Below are positions 24,478 through 38,300 of a DNA stretch of 64,000 nucleotides, piece after piece; within the stretch, counting starts at the first letter, position 1; each line of letters starts with the position of its first letter. The notes under the pieces were generated by a model. The model did not search any database. It saw only the letters and a program-made list of their open reading frames with translations, and was not told the DNA's origin. The translations under genes were made by a program, and so were the position numbers. This DNA is from Larus michahellis (taxonomy: Eukaryota; Chordata; Aves; Charadriiformes; Laridae). Where the stretch lies: contig NC_133896.1 of assembly GCF_964199755.1 (NCBI RefSeq), positions 82,427,815 to 82,491,814 of the forward strand, given 5' to 3'.

Positions 24478-25973
24478 GTTTAGTCTCCTACAGACCGAAA
24501 TTTGTGCGTAACCTCAGTAATTTAGAGGTCATGGATGATATGTAGTGTAAGGCCTCATCCAGCACGCCGTTCTGGCTACCTGGTCTGTTCATATCTTCTC
24601 CACCTCAAGTCCAAGCCCATGTCTTACCATACAGCATGATGACTGCTCTCCTCACAGTCTGTTTCCCGACTGTGAGGCAAGTAGCTTATAGCTGTTGTCT
24701 CTCTCGCTGCAGCATCCCTCTGGAGGTTCAGATCTTGGCCTGGACTTTTCCTTCAGCAGATCAGAGCTCCTGTGCCAGCATACTCTCTATGTGCCACCCC
24801 ACCTGTGTATCTGGATGGTAACTTGGTGGCACCCCAGAGCTCTGAACAGATCCAGGGAGCAGCCAGAGCTTTATCCCCACAAAGTGGCTTTGGGAGCTTG
24901 GCTCAAGCTCTGCTTCCTGATCTGCAGCCCCAGAGATGTGATGCGGAGCCGCGGTGCTCCATTGCTACCATGGGTCTGCTTAAACCAAGAGCAGTTTTCC
25001 TGCCAAATGATGTCTCTGTTCATCCTTGAACCTTAGCCATGGTGACGGGAGGCAGAGTGTTTCAGTTTGAGTGTCTCTGATGAAGGAAGATTGTGGACTG
25101 GGCAGTGGGCTGTGGCAAAAGGGGTGCAGGTGGGTATGTTCCCCATCCTGTAGCCCTGCCTGTCTTCCAAGACAAGAAGTAACTGTCCTAGCCTCCAAAT
25201 CTGCAATCTGTGTTAACTGTAGTAGTGAGATCTGGCAGGGCTTCCCTGTCATCACCATGCTTGAAATCTCTAAGACTAGAAAACAGTGACAGGGCAGATT
25301 GCTGAGCCATAGTTTCATAATTCCCTCTGCTTCCAATTACCTTCTGGATTATTGGTCTACCCCAAGCATATGGTCTTTCCATAGCAGCACCCTGATCAGC
25401 AAATGTCTAATCCATAGCATTTGGGCCAAGATTATCTGGATAGTTGGAGATGATTTTCAGGCCACTTTCATATTTGTATCTGATGAACATTTACAGTTGA
25501 CCCCATTGGGTGTACTCATCTGAGTGAACCATGACAGCTCAGCTGGATTTTTGGATATAAGGTCTGCCCCTCCACCCTTACAGTTCCCTGCTACGTCGTG
25601 ATTTCCATCTCATTTGTTTTCCACTTCTGCCATCTACTGCTCACAAACACTACTTAGCCCCATATCCACCTTTTAATCCCTCACTTCTCTTAAGATCTAC
25701 TCAGATGCAATGAACATAATCCATAACCATCACTGCAGTAGGTTTGGCTCCTCTTTGCACTGCTGACTGGCCTAAGCAACACAGCTTCAATGTGGGAAAA
25801 GGTAGCTGGCACACACCACTTCAGCTGCATTTCCTGAATGTCTTCCCTTGAAGGGTTATCTCACAGCTTTACCAGGTGTCCCCGGACCTGCACCACATGA
25901 CATGACAAGTTCAAAGCTATCAACACCACTGATAGATGGTCCCCTGAAGATTGTCCTGCCCTTGCTATGAGAA
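24478..25973. other. No gene recognised
   Basis: Intergenic. The longest plus-strand frame (24695-25036) resembles nothing known and has no supporting splice signals or codon pattern. Confidence 0.45.
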
Positions 25974-27000
25974 ATCATAGAATCATAGAATCATAGGGTT
26001 GGAAGGGACCTCTGGAGATCATCCAGTCCAACCCCCTGCCAGAGCAGGGTCACCTAGAGCAAGTTGCACAGGAACACGTCCAGGCGGGTTTTGAATGTCT
26101 CCAGAGTTGGAGACTCCACCACCTCTCTGGGCAGCCTGTGCCAGTGCTCTGCCACCCTCAAAGTAAAGAAGTTCCTCCTCATGTTTAGGTGGAACTTCCT
26201 ATGTTCAAGTTTGTGCCCATCACCTCTTGTCCTGTCACTGGGCACCACTGAAAAGAGCCTGGCCCCATCCTCCTGACACCCACCCTTTAAGTATTTATAA
26301 GTGTTGATAAGGTCCCCCCTCAGCCGTCTTTTTTCCAGACTGAAGAGACCCAAATCCCTCAGCCTTTCTTCACAAGAGAGATGGTCGAGTCCCCTCATCA
26401 TCTTGGTAGGTCTCTGCTGCACCCTCTCCAGCAGTTCCCTGTTCTTCTTGAACTGAGGAACCCAGAACTGGACACAGTACTCCAGGTGCGGCGTCACCAA
26501 GGCAGAGTAGAGGGGGAGGATGACCTCCCTCGACCTGCTGGCCACACTCTTCTTGATGCACCCCAGGATGCCATTGGCCTTCTTGGCCTCAAGGGCACAT
26601 TGCTGGGTCATGGTCATCCTGTTGTCCACCAGGACTCCCAGGTCTCTTTCCACCGAGCTGCTCTCCAGCAGGTCAGCCCCCAACCTGTACTGGTGCATGG
26701 GGTTATTCCTCCCCAGGTGCAGCACCCTACGCTTGCCCTTGTTGAATTTCATAAGGTTCCTCTTTGCCCATCTCTCCAGCCTGTCCAGGTCTCTCTGTAT
26801 GGCAGCACAGCCTTCTGGTGTGTCAGCCACCCCACCCCAGCTTTGTGTCATCATCAAACTTGCTGAGAGTATACTCTGTCCCTTCACCGAGGTCATTGAT
26901 GAATATATTGAAGAGGATTGGACCCAGTACTGACCCCTGGGGAACACCACTCGTCACTGACCTCCAACTAGATTCTGTGCCCCTAATCACTACCCTCTGA
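25974..27000 (-). mobile_element. CR1 LINE, 5'-truncated
   Basis: The left end has three AGAATCATAG-type units followed by GGGTTGGAAGGGACC, the CR1 3' end. The minus strand frame 26950-26054 encodes the C-terminal half of reverse transcriptase, with [39 protein letters not shown] and [10 protein letters not shown]. It is cut within the RT domain just after the FDDD (FADD-like) site at about 26860-26950. A frame break lies near 26830. A separate, younger-looking insertion than the one at 15344. Confidence 0.93.
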
Positions 27001-27249
27001 GCTCTGTACCATAAACACTGCTGCTTAAACACACAGGTTCCTATCTCACAGTCCTGCTCCATGCCAGTGACAGGAGGAGTGTTAGCTGTGATGGAGAGAC
27101 TATTTACATAGTAACATAGGGCCTGAATCATGAAGATCCTGGGAGAGCAACTCCGTATCTCTGGAGTCTTCTGAAGACTTCTTACAAGACCTCTCAAGCA
27201 GTTTACCTGTGGATACCCAAGTAGGCTTTCTACCCTACCTGTGGACATG

Positions 27250-27775
27250 AGATGGTGAGATGGGTTAACCCTGGCAGGCAGCTAAGCACCACACAGCTGC
27301 TTACTCTCCCCTCTCCCTGCCCCATGGGATGGGGGAGAGAATTGGAGGGGCAAAAGTCAGAAACGCCAAGCATCAATATAAAGACAGTTTAATAAGTGAA
27401 GGGGAAAAAAAGATGAGAAACCCCAAATGATCCAGAGGCAACCGCTCACCACCAGCAGACTGATGACCAGCCAGTCTTCAAGCAACAACAACTTCAGAAA
27501 AAATCCCTACAAGTTTTATTTTTGAGCATACCATTAGATGGTGTGAAAAATTTCTGCGGTTGGTTTGCGTCAGTTGTCCCAGCTGTGCTGCCTCCCAGCC
27601 TCTTGCCCACCCCCAGCCTACTCACCTGGGGCAAAGTCAGAAGCAGAGAAGGCCTTGATGCTGTGCAAGAGCTGTTCAGCAATAGCTAAAATGTTGCTGT
27701 GCTGTCAACACTGTGGTCACTGGTCAAAACCACAGCACCATATGGGCTGCCATGAAGAAAACTAACTCCATCCTT
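27250..27775 (-). mobile_element. Solo LTR, avian ERVK-like (fossil)
   Basis: The stretch begins GGGTTAACCCTGGCAGGCAG, continues through AAAGACAGTTTAATAAGTGA and ends near CATGAAGAAAACTAACTCCA. From memory this order matches the reverse complement of a common bird ERVK-type LTR. No internal region is attached. It is old and diverged; the right end runs into the palindrome cluster at 27765. Confidence 0.6.
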
Positions 27776-27867
27776 GATGGAGTTGTAATTACAACCTTGA
27801 TGGTTGTAATGCCTGGTTCTGATGGAGGTTTTCTCCTCTTGATGGAGGTTTTAACCTCCCATGGGAG
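27765..27867. repeat. Cluster of five short perfect palindromes
   Basis: Consecutive, partly overlapping inverted repeats: 27765-27783 (8-bp arms, loop CTT), 27782-27795 (GTTGTAATTACAAC), 27788-27810 (9-bp arms, loop TTGAT), 27844-27859 (7-bp arms, loop TT) and 27856-27867 (CTCCCATGGGAG). The motif CTTGATGG recurs three times, and TGATGGAGGTTTT occurs twice 20 bases apart (27820, 27840). Confidence 0.85.
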
Positions 27868-30800
27868 CTACAGCTTAGAGGTGAATTTTGGGGAGAGTTT
27901 AACTATATGGTCACCATTGGGCAGTCCCTGAGTGCTTGGAAAAACAAAGCTCAGGGCTGAAAGTTCCTCAAGGTGCTCTGAACACTGTCTCCAGTATGTC
28001 TGTGATAGGAAAGGAACAGATGAATCGTTGCTTTCCCTCAAGTGAAGTCCAGCTGGTTGTGTCATTCCTTTCGCTATTAAAAACCCCGCGAGTTGTGTGA
28101 TGGCTGTATGCCACACTCAGCCTCTCAAAGGGAGGAGAGCATGGACACTCTGATGTCCACCGAGCTCCTGCTTCTGCTTTGGGGTATTTATTGTTCTGCC
28201 AAGCACTTTCACACAGCATGTGCATTGAAACGGAGAGGCGGAAATGGGGCAAAACCAGAAAGATAAATATATAGAACGTCTCTGATGCAAAGTAGCGTGA
28301 GATGATTGTAGAAGGACTGCTTAGAGTAGAAAATCATAGTCCAAAATACAGATATGTTCACTTGCAGCTTTTTTTTTTTCCACACTGACTCCTCATGAAA
28401 TATATTTGATCCACTTCTCTGATTTCTATAGCCTCACCAACTAATGTGAAAGAATTCTATTACAAGGATATTGGGGTGCTTTCTTTAGCTAAGAAAAATT
28501 AATACTGAAGTAAGCACACAGGTAAGTCCTTCCCCCTAACTCCCTGTTCTCCGCCTTGCTTGAGTCAGGGCTCTGCCCACACACCCTCATGGCTGGCTGC
28601 CGTTCCACTGTGTTGTTTGGAATCAGACTCATAAAGTTTACCCAGTAGTAGCAGGGCGTCATCGATTATCTTAATCTCTTACGTTTCAGTTTCCACGTGT
28701 GGAAACTGAACAAGAGTCTCGGTAAAGCATGGCGATGCTGTGTAACCTGCAGAGGAAATGAAAGTAAGGGTGCTGGGAGAGATAAAAAGACCATGGGCAG
28801 GTGAGAGTTGCAAACTCCTATGTTGCTAAGGATGTGTATTTTTGTATCTGCAAGCTTGTTTTTATATGCATTATTGCATTATTATGCATACATATATATG
28901 TAAATACTTGTGTGAGCGTGTACTCAGACATATCTATTCATACACACAGACACATGTTTTAGCCCTTTTTTAAATTTGAAGTTCACAGAGTAAATCTCAA
29001 AAGGCTCTGTGTATTTTTTCTTTCCATAAAAATGTAGATATCTACTGAGAAAACTCCATTAAATCCAAACAAACATCCAGTGGATTTTCCTTTTACTGTC
29101 AAATGTGCCAGCAGGAGAACACTTGAACTAACACAAAATTTACTTTTACAAATTAAGTCCAGGAGACGCTTGTAAGTGGAAATTGAGACCTAAGCCTCTG
29201 TGGCACGAACCCCAGGCTTTTAGTCACATTTAAGTTTTGCCTTCCCCCGTGCTTCCAGACTTCTACCTGCTGATTCTCACCTCTTTCCAATAGATCATTC
29301 AGCCAGAGAATAGAAAGCTCTGTACCTGTAAAATCCTCAGATTTGCAAGCTGGGATCTTGGCTGATTCAAACCTTGTCCCTTTTTGTTTTCTATGATCTA
29401 GCTTTCCTTCTGCGCTCCTCTTTCTTATTCTCTAACCTGCCTGCCTTTCCTATTTTCTTTTGTGTTTCCATTTCTTTGACTTCTACCTCAGCCCGAATTT
29501 GTGTTTTAATGCCGAATAAAATTGTTCAGTGGAATGCTGGAGTTGGAGTTACCAGAAGTACATCTTGGGTTTCAAGTGTCAGATAAGCCGAAAGACATTT
29601 GAGAAAAATTGCAAATACGTGGCTGTTATCTCAAGAGACACTTGACTTAGTGAGACAGATTAGGGGAGTACATACAGTAGATGCCACCACTGTAATACTG
29701 TCATGCTGAAGGATTGTTACACTGAAATCTGGTTCGTGGGAGATATCTGCAGGGAGGTGGCTCCCTGTTGCTCTGTCCACCTCTCTGTCACCTAGTGTAT
29801 ATCCTGGAGTCCCTCTGCAATGTGTTCTGAAGAAACTGTGAAGCCTCTATGTGATCATCCCCAGTGAGGCTGGTCAGACATATACAGCATGGCTCTACAA
29901 CCACCAAAGGGAACGTTGTCATGAAGGTCTAAGAAACCTGGGAGCTTAGAGTCCTGAGTGAGCGTATGTCCACTGTTCTGTGTGCCTTTTGCAGCGTATG
30001 TTCCTCCAAAATGCATTTACGTTCGGGAGGTATGCATATGAGGGTGGTGGTTATTTTTAAAAAAAAAAGCCATTTGCTGGAGTGGGTGAGATATATTTAG
30101 ATGTTACCAATATGATGGTATATGATGTCTGTCATCATCCTCTGAAGCACTGAAATTTGATCCCCGCAGACAGGATGTACAAGTTCTTCTAGAAGCAGGA
30201 AAATTCACCTGTGTGGTGACCTTGTCTTTCCGATTTTGTTAGGGTTAAACCAACTGCTGGATCTGGAAGGGATTTCCTCTCCTTGCATTAGGCTGGCAGG
30301 AACAGCAGAATGATATTTTCTTCTTTTTTTTTTTTTCCTTTTGGTTTTCCACCATCTCCTAGAGCACATTCAGCTTCCTGGAGACACATGGAAATGTCGC
30401 ATTGCGAATTCTTTGCTTCTGCTTAGACTAATTTTTTTTCCTCTCTCTGCTTGCTGTGGCACACTGCTCGTTTCATACCAGGAACTACTGCTACTAAGCA
30501 CTGCTGCTGATCAAGCCATTTCTTACAGATCAGACTAAGCATCTCAAAGCCTAATTTACAATTGCATAATCATAAATATCTACTGCAGAGGGAAGGAAAT
30601 GAAGAGAATACTATAGCATCAGTGCATTTCTGGCCTTACTGAATAACAAGTCCATGAAGTCAAACATGTTAGTCAAACACTTTGTTATTTGTTTCAAGAA
30701 GTCTCAGAGTGTCTGAGTTGATTCCATTCACCCTTCCTAAGGTATGAACTAACGCAACCAATAGGGAACAATTCTGTGCCGTGAAGTGAGCGGTGACCTT

Positions 30801-32228
30801 GCTGCAGAAGAGGCCCTGAAGGCAGATGCTGTGTTGGTGCGGTGCTGCCTGATAACCTGTCACGACTAACCTCCTTCACAGAGGGTCCTGCTAGTGCCTG
30901 AGTCCCTCCTCCCTCTGTACTCCACCATTCATGTTCACTTCTGTTTGTTCTGCCCTTGCAGGAAGCTGAATAATTTTTTGACAATAGAATATTGAGGGCT
31001 GGCCTAAGAGAATACAAATAAATCACTTCCACAGCTTTACAATCCCAAGTCAGACTTGGTGTTGAGGGAGGCAATGGCTTTGTCCTCAAGGAGTGCACAT
31101 TCCTGGACAATGGCTCACCAGGGATCTATTTCTGCAGCTCACATCAGACCACAAAATTATTGTGTCATAAAACCAGAGGAAACTATAAGTGATAGAGACT
31201 GACTCAGCACAGTCATCTCTAGCTAAACATATGAAGATATCTTTTGTAATCTCTTTGCTTTTGCAAGCCAGTTTTGGGTGTGTCAGAGGAAAGCTTCTCT
31301 CTAGTAACTAGCGTTGTTTCACTCATTTTTCAGATTAAATGGGAAATATTTTGTGTTGCATCTTGTGTGAGTTACAGAACAGATCACGGGAAGGTGATGT
31401 CCAGTTCATAATGCTGAGCAGATTTCTCAAGGCACTGGAAAAAGCCTATTCTTTTTATGTCACTGACCTGTCATAACCAACAGCATCTGCAGATGCTCAC
31501 CAGCTTTCTCAGGTCTTGCTCTCAGGGTGCCCATGTGAGTACGGATCTCTTCTCTGTTGTGAAGTTTCTTTAATTACCCCACAACAAGCTGTCCACTGCC
31601 ACAGTTAGCCTGAGAATGTCTGCCCAGTCGCTGACCACAGCTGTAGATGTGTTCTCACACACACTGAGGGTCTTCCTTGCTTACGTGAGGACTCTGGTTC
31701 AAGGGTGTATGGTAGGAGTGGTCCTTGGAACTCCACAGAATGGTCTCATGAAGGGAAATGGCAGTAACCATCACCACCTACTGGAGATCCATAAAATCAC
31801 AAGCTTTTTTTTCCCTCTTTCCACCGGAATCTGCTCAACTTTCAGATGATATCTGGATGCCAGAAAAGTTATCTGCCATGCCCACGACGATGTGACTTTT
31901 TGCCATTTGTGTAGATGCTCTTTCTCTCTTGGTGCATTGGGGTGACTAGAGAAGAGTTGCTTTTCTATTCTGGGGCTAGTGGTAACAAAGAGATATAATT
32001 TCTGTTCTGCACTGCAAAAAAAATGGCTCACCTGTTAGTTCCAGCTTCTGGCAGGCAACCTTGTCTACACGCCCAGATCCACTTCCGAATGGGACTCACC
32101 CTCTTTTGGAGTCCTTTGTTGACAGGAACTTGCCTTCAGTTTCACCCAGTGGGGTGATTTATTTGCATAAGAGCAAGTCACCATGAGGAAGTATTCAGCT
32201 GAGTAATGTTACAGACGTCCGAAGTTCA
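27868..32228. other. No gene recognised; upstream of APOBEC1
   Basis: AT-richer intergenic DNA with T-runs near 28370 and 30325. No known protein, tRNA or CR1 tail was seen. Distal control elements of APOBEC1 may lie here, but I can point to none. Confidence 0.5.
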
Positions 32229-32251
32229 GTCTGCAGGAATAGAAACTGAAA
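32229..32251 (+). promoter_or_regulatory. ISRE-containing promoter block of APOBEC1
   Basis: The block ends in GAAACTGAAA (32242-32251), a textbook interferon-stimulated response element (reverse strand TTTCAGTTTC). It ends 65 bases before the APOBEC1 start codon and is 21 of 23 identical to 9741-9763 before the paralogue. Position and conservation imply a core-promoter element responsive to interferon or IRF factors. Confidence 0.8.
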
Positions 32252-32316
32252 CAAACGTAAGACTAATAAAAGGATACCCATCACCCAAGATGCGACAGAC
32301 AAATCTAGAAATATCC

Positions 32317-32338
32317 ATGGCTGCTGTCCCTGACAGAG
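32317..32338 (+). CDS. APOBEC1: APOBEC1 exon 1
   Basis: ATG in a good context (TCCATGG) encodes MAAVPDR and leaves one base before a perfect GTAAGT donor. An ISRE stands 65 bases upstream. Confidence 0.8.
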
Positions 32339-35300
32339 GTAAGTACATGTATGTGACAAGCAGGTCTGTTTCTCCATATTCAGTGTAGATATTTACTGTA
32401 GATGTATGTAAGCAACTGGTGAGTACAGACAAATGTGTGTGTTGGTACATGAAGATATACAGGAGACACTTGTGGATTTGTGTGTGTCATCTCTTCGAAT
32501 GCATTACCGTATCTTGAGTCTTAGGTCCAGCTTCAAAATACTAATGCCTTCTTTTGATCACCCTGATGTGGCATTAGGCAGGAAGAACTGAAATTCCAAA
32601 AGACCTCTTAATGTGGAAAGAGATCTTAATGTGGAAAGATCAAAGGCAATTAAGAATGGAGCAAATTAATTGGTGTATTATTTTTTCACCTATTTTGTTT
32701 CCAATGCAATAAACAACTAGAAAATGCTTCTTAATGAATCATTGCAATAAGGCTGTGCAAGGAGCTGATAATTTCTCTGTTGATAAGGAAGACGATTTTA
32801 TTCCTGCTGAAATGTAATTTCACTGTGTATGTTTTATAATTCCTCATCTTGAAGAGCTAAGAGCTATGGAAAAGTGCCTTTCTTCAATGAAATGAGGGTT
32901 CTTAGACCCTTAAGTTTGCTATGGGTGCATTTCTACAAAAGAAATAAGTAGCCTTGATCACCTGCAATTGGTTTTATCTAGACCCTCAGCTGTGAAGGGA
33001 TGGAAGAGTCATAGGGTCAAACTTCTTTGCCACCACGAGAGACAAAATGTATATAATCAGGCAGGTCTATGGTGCCACCCCATAGGTACTTGTTAGTCAG
33101 AAATCACACTCCTTTCTGCACTGATACTTTTTCAGCATTTGAAACAGTTTCATACTAAGAAAAAAAAGAACCATTGGCTGTGAAAATGTTTTTGTCTAGA
33201 TTGACATTACGAGTGCCAATAGGAAAATAATTCCAGCTTTGCCTAATAGAAATTGTTTCGAAGATACAAAAGGAGAAGAGATTTGATTCTGCTCTTTGAT
33301 TAGTCAGGGAAAAGCAGATGCAGTACTGCTGGAATCAGTGAAGTTAAACTTGAGTGAGATCACAGTCTACCCTAATGTGTTAAAGTGAGCAAGAGTTCAT
33401 GTACAGCACCGTTTGAACAACCGCCAAGTTTAGTTCCCAGGTAGAAATCCACTACTCCTGCATTCCAGAGTGGCTATCCTGCTGTGCAGGGACTACTTAT
33501 TAAGCCCTTTTATATAAAAGAGATTTGGCAGGGAGTGTATAGACAGAAAGGGTCCAGGACAGGAGGTGTAGAGGAAATTTTGTTTTCTCATCTACTATCT
33601 CCAGTGATTCATAAATCTTTTCTATATAGGTCCTGCCACGGGAGAGAACAACCAAGGGTAAGAGATATGGTTCTATCACTGTGTACTGCCTGGGCCCCAT
33701 GGCAATTTCCAGAGACAGGCAAAGCTAAGAAGCCTTGTGCCTTGTTTTCGTCTTACCATCCCTTTCCTCGATCTTCCTTTCCAGTTATCTCACTGCTTAG
33801 ACAGGTGCTGATCTCAGAGTAGTGATGGGGTAGCTTACCTTCCCTCTCGAGGAGGTGCTGTGAGTGTTTCACCAGTGCCACTCTAGGGGAATAATTCTGT
33901 ACCCTTCATCAAATTCCAGATTTAGGTCATTAGATTGCAACATTCTTCAAGCTGCTCATATGTGATGGGAAAGGCTTAGAGTGGGAGGCTTGGCTGATGT
34001 TGAGAGCAGGCAATGCACAATGGAACCAAACATCATTGAGGTTTTGGGATCATAGTACTGCTGGTACTTTTGTCGCAGGTGGAAGATACATCCGGATGAC
34101 TTCATAGGAAATTATTTGCCTGACCAACATCCAAATGTGGTGTATCTGCTGTATGAAATCAGGTGGAGCACAGGTACCATCTGGAGGAATTGGTGCTCAA
34201 ACAATTTTGCGCAACATGCGGAAGTCAACTTCTTGGAAAATTGTTTCAAGGCCATGCCATCAGTTGCTTGCTCCATCACCTGGTTCCTATCTACTACCCC
34301 CTGTGGGAGATGCTCCAGCAGAATTCTGGAGTTCCTGAAGGCACATCCCAATGTGACCTTGGAAATATATGCAGCCAAGGTGTTTAGGCCCCTGGATATG
34401 CGTAACCGGAAAGGTCTCAAGAACCTGGCAATGAATGGAGTCATCATACGTATCATGAATCGTGCAGGTAACCCAGCTACTCTTTGGCTTTGGCTAAGTG
34501 TGGACTGAAAGTTCCGGGATTATGTGCTGTCCTGTTTTGGGCGACAGAGGATTAATTGATCTTTCAATAATTTTACTTTTCAGTAAGGTAATGCTTTCTA
34601 ATGCTTGGGAAAACTGCATTTTTAGAAGACTCTAGTGTCTGAATTTGTGAAACTATTTACTTTATAGCCAGCTATGGTATGCGGGTTTCAAGGTCTCGGT
34701 GTTTTTGAGCTAGCCAGGTGCAGGGATGAGGAGGAGCAAGACCCAGGCACTTGACCCAAGCTGGCCAACAGGATTATTTCATACCATGAATGTCACATTC
34801 CATATAAATTAGAAAGTTTGCTGAGGAGTTTCCTCTCTTCTATGATGGCTGTGATCCTGAGAACTTCTTGTCCCGGTGCTGGTCCCCTGAGGCCTTCCCT
34901 TCCTCCCAAAGCCATAGCACTCATAATGTCCAACACTTGCTGTCCACTGCTGGGAGTGCACAGCTTCCTACTGATAGAATTGGCTGAGCATAATCCTTGT
35001 ATATTTTATACTGGTATTGGGATCAATATTGGTTATTTATTATTAATAATGTTAATTATTTAGGATTATTCTATGAAATCTGTTTATATTTCAACCCTCG
35101 GGTTTACTTGTTTTTTCCTGATTCCCCTTCCTGGGCGGGGAGGGGTCATTGGGTGACAGAATAATTGTCTAAATGACAATAAATTCTTGTGGGTTCTTCA
35201 AACATGCGCGCGCGCTCTCAGCAGTTGTGCTTTGTAATAGTGGTGATGACTGGCATTGGGGAGGACTAGTGAGCACAAAAATACCACTCTCTTGTGTCTT

Positions 35301-38300
35301 ATTTCTTCCCCAATCCCATACAGCTGCAGAACCAGCGTGGTCATTTCCTCTTGCCAAATCTGAACAAGGAGAATTATGTCTTTCTCTAGCCATCCATGCC
35401 TCCTTTATATACAGTGAAAAATCCTGACAGTAAGATAGAACCTGTCCCTCCTAGTCTATATATGCAGATCAGCTTGCCAGATGCAGCAAGAAATTGGTTT
35501 CCCTTGATAGCTGGAGAAGAGGAGACATATTTAAAGGAGACTTTCAGATGATGCATCGTAGAGGACAATTGTGTCTTGCATGTGTGTCATTTTGTATGTA
35601 TATCTTGCTTGCCTGTAAGAATAGTCCAGACAAGTAGCTCACAGAAAAGAATGTACATTTGAAGAGAAGAATTTTGCATACGTGTTTGGATACTGAACTA
35701 CTGGTGTGTGCAGCTACAAAACCTACTAGGTCAAATGAAAACTTAAAGGACATTGCTTACCTTGGGGAACCTGTCTCTGGGAATATACCACCAGAGAACT
35801 GACAGAAGCTCTGGCCATCCTATCAACACTAAGGTCGATATGAAAATGCTGAGTGTTAGGGTGTTCACTCCAGGTTTTCCCTCAGATAAATCAGAGAGGT
35901 TAATGACTGAAGCAACAAGTTTATTGTCTTACCTAAAGCTGCTGTGATCAGGTACTGGGCTGCCAAAAGGTATGCCTGAACAGCCCTGATTGCATGTGTC
36001 ACTCCCCTTTTCAGTACCTCCTAAAGAAGCAGCCTGCGGCTCACTGATTGATTCTCCGTTGGCCAACCTGCTCTGACTTTATGCCCTGATGGGCTGGCTA
36101 CCTATGATAGGGGTTGCCCAAGCCACCGTACTGATCTCTCTCTCTCTCTCTGGCAATTCCCCTTTTTAGACATATTGCTATTTGTATAGTTTCGGTTCCC
36201 CTTTCCATTAACTTATTTGTGTAGTTGCAAGTCATTGTTGGTCCCGTGCATGAATGCCCTCAGATGAATGTCTTTCTCCTGTCCTTTACTGTTGTCTTAA
36301 TGAGAAAGAAGTGCCTTGCTCATGTATTCATGAAGAAAGGAGGGGGCATGCCTTTCATCAATAGTGACTGGATATCTCTTTTCTCAGATTACAGTTACTG
36401 CTGGGAAAGATTTGTTGCACACCAACATGGAGAAGATGGTTATTGGCCCTGGAGATTCACTTCATACATCTGGCTGAACTGCATAGAGCTCTATCATATC
36501 CTTTTGGTTAGTAGGCACTTGAAGAAAATGCTGAGAGTGAAAAGTAATACAAAATCCTAGGAAAAGGAGGTTGGGAGGATACTGGCAATGGTGTGAGCAG
36601 GAAAGATAGTAGGAAAAATAAGCATGGGCTTGATGCTGCATAAACGGAGGGCCAAGCAGGCCAGAGGACTAGGCTGCTACATTGTGCTTTTGTGGTCAGG
36701 AGTAGAGAAGCAATTTAGCAATACTCTCAGGTTTTTTACTAAAGAAAGGGCAAATTTTTTAAACCCTTTACATGGATCAGCTACAAATTCATTAGCTCGC
36801 AGCTTACTGGAGACATTTGATCCCAAAAACTCATTCAGCTGTGTAAACACGCTTCAAGTACGCTCGTTTTGCTTCTCAGGATGGGGTCACTGATTTTAGT
36901 TAAGTTCTGAGCAAGTTCAAAAGCCCAAATTGGTGGATTCGCTTTCAGGATCAGAGCTTACACATAAGCGTATCATATGACTGAGATCTGCATTCCCCAT
37001 TTCTTGCAACCCGTACAGCTGCAGAAGGTATTTATATGGCCTGATATCCTACTGGACAAGAAAGAGAATGTGGTCTACTGAGCAGGAGAGAGAGCAAGAC
37101 TGGAGTTAATTCCTGGCTCAGTTACTGTTTGTGGGGCAAGCCTCTATGTAGAAAGGGGGCTAGCAGAATGGACAGCAGAAGATAGAGGAAGGAATGCACA
37201 GAACTACATAATACAGACAGGAACTTAAAGGCTAGAAGGACAAAAACTAACCCGTTTGTAGGATGCTATAAATGCCTTGTTTTATATCTGACTAAGGAAA
37301 ATGTAAACAGTGTATTCATTTCAGTTTCGTCCACCACAAACTTACATAGGTCTTTTAATACCTCAGGACCTGGCCTTTCTAATTCTAACTGTTGGAATAT
37401 GACATTCAAGTGACAGGATACGCATTATCCAGTCAGCTGATCAAAGTAACTGTTGAGGACTTATGTTTCCCTTGGCTTTCAGCCTTCCTGAGTCTCCTAA
37501 TATCTGAGATTCAGTAGTTTAGCAGTTTACACCCAATCAAACGCATGATGTGGTGCTTACCAGGGAGCTGAAGAGAGCTGTCTGCTAAGTGCTTGTGAAC
37601 ACCAACAAACTACAGCTGACTCAGCACGGTTCCCTGGGCAGCAGTACAAGGCAATATGCCCTTCAGGTCTCGGTTTTAAAAAGCCAGCTAACAAATGACC
37701 TGTCCCTCCCTGTCCCTGGCAACCTCGTTGATCACTGCAGAGTGCTGGTGGCTGGGAAGCTTGCACTTGGACACTCATGCCGAAAGTCAGGCACTTGCTC
37801 AACTGCTTTGCTGTCTCAACCAAACTCAAGCCACCCCTAAAATGAAGATGAATAGGGCCCATTACCAGTAGTTCTGACTAACCACCAACCCTCCACAGAA
37901 GGAATGGGAAGGTCTATGTGCTCAGCCCTTGTGAAAACCCAGCCCCATTGTACTAATTGTCAATGTTCAGATAAGTCTGATTGACCATTACCAAGACATC
38001 AAGCCCCCCTGAGCGCAGAGGTGTAATGAGGAGAGTTTGTTCCAGGCGCATCCTCCAGAGAAATACAGACCAGTTGTGTCAAGTCTTGGCTTCCCTGACC
38101 CAAGAAAGACACAGGAACTGGAGATTTGGTGGAGTACCACTGCAATGGTCAGGGTGCTGGAGCACTTGCCCTACAAGGAGAGGGTGAGGGAACTGGCTTT
38201 ATTAGACCTAAAGAAAAGAAGGCTAAGTGGGATCTAACTGCAGCTTTACACTACATAAAGGCAGCAAAGACAGAGCCAGTCTCTCCTCAGAGCTGCATAG

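Noticed and set aside
34116-34508. APOBEC1 as a one-exon gene starting at 34116
   Set aside because: It begins at TTG, and the frame continues upstream to an acceptor at 34078. The last residues are intron.
36134-36152. CT run as a regulatory GAGA-type element
   Set aside because: A plain microsatellite; nothing supports a function.
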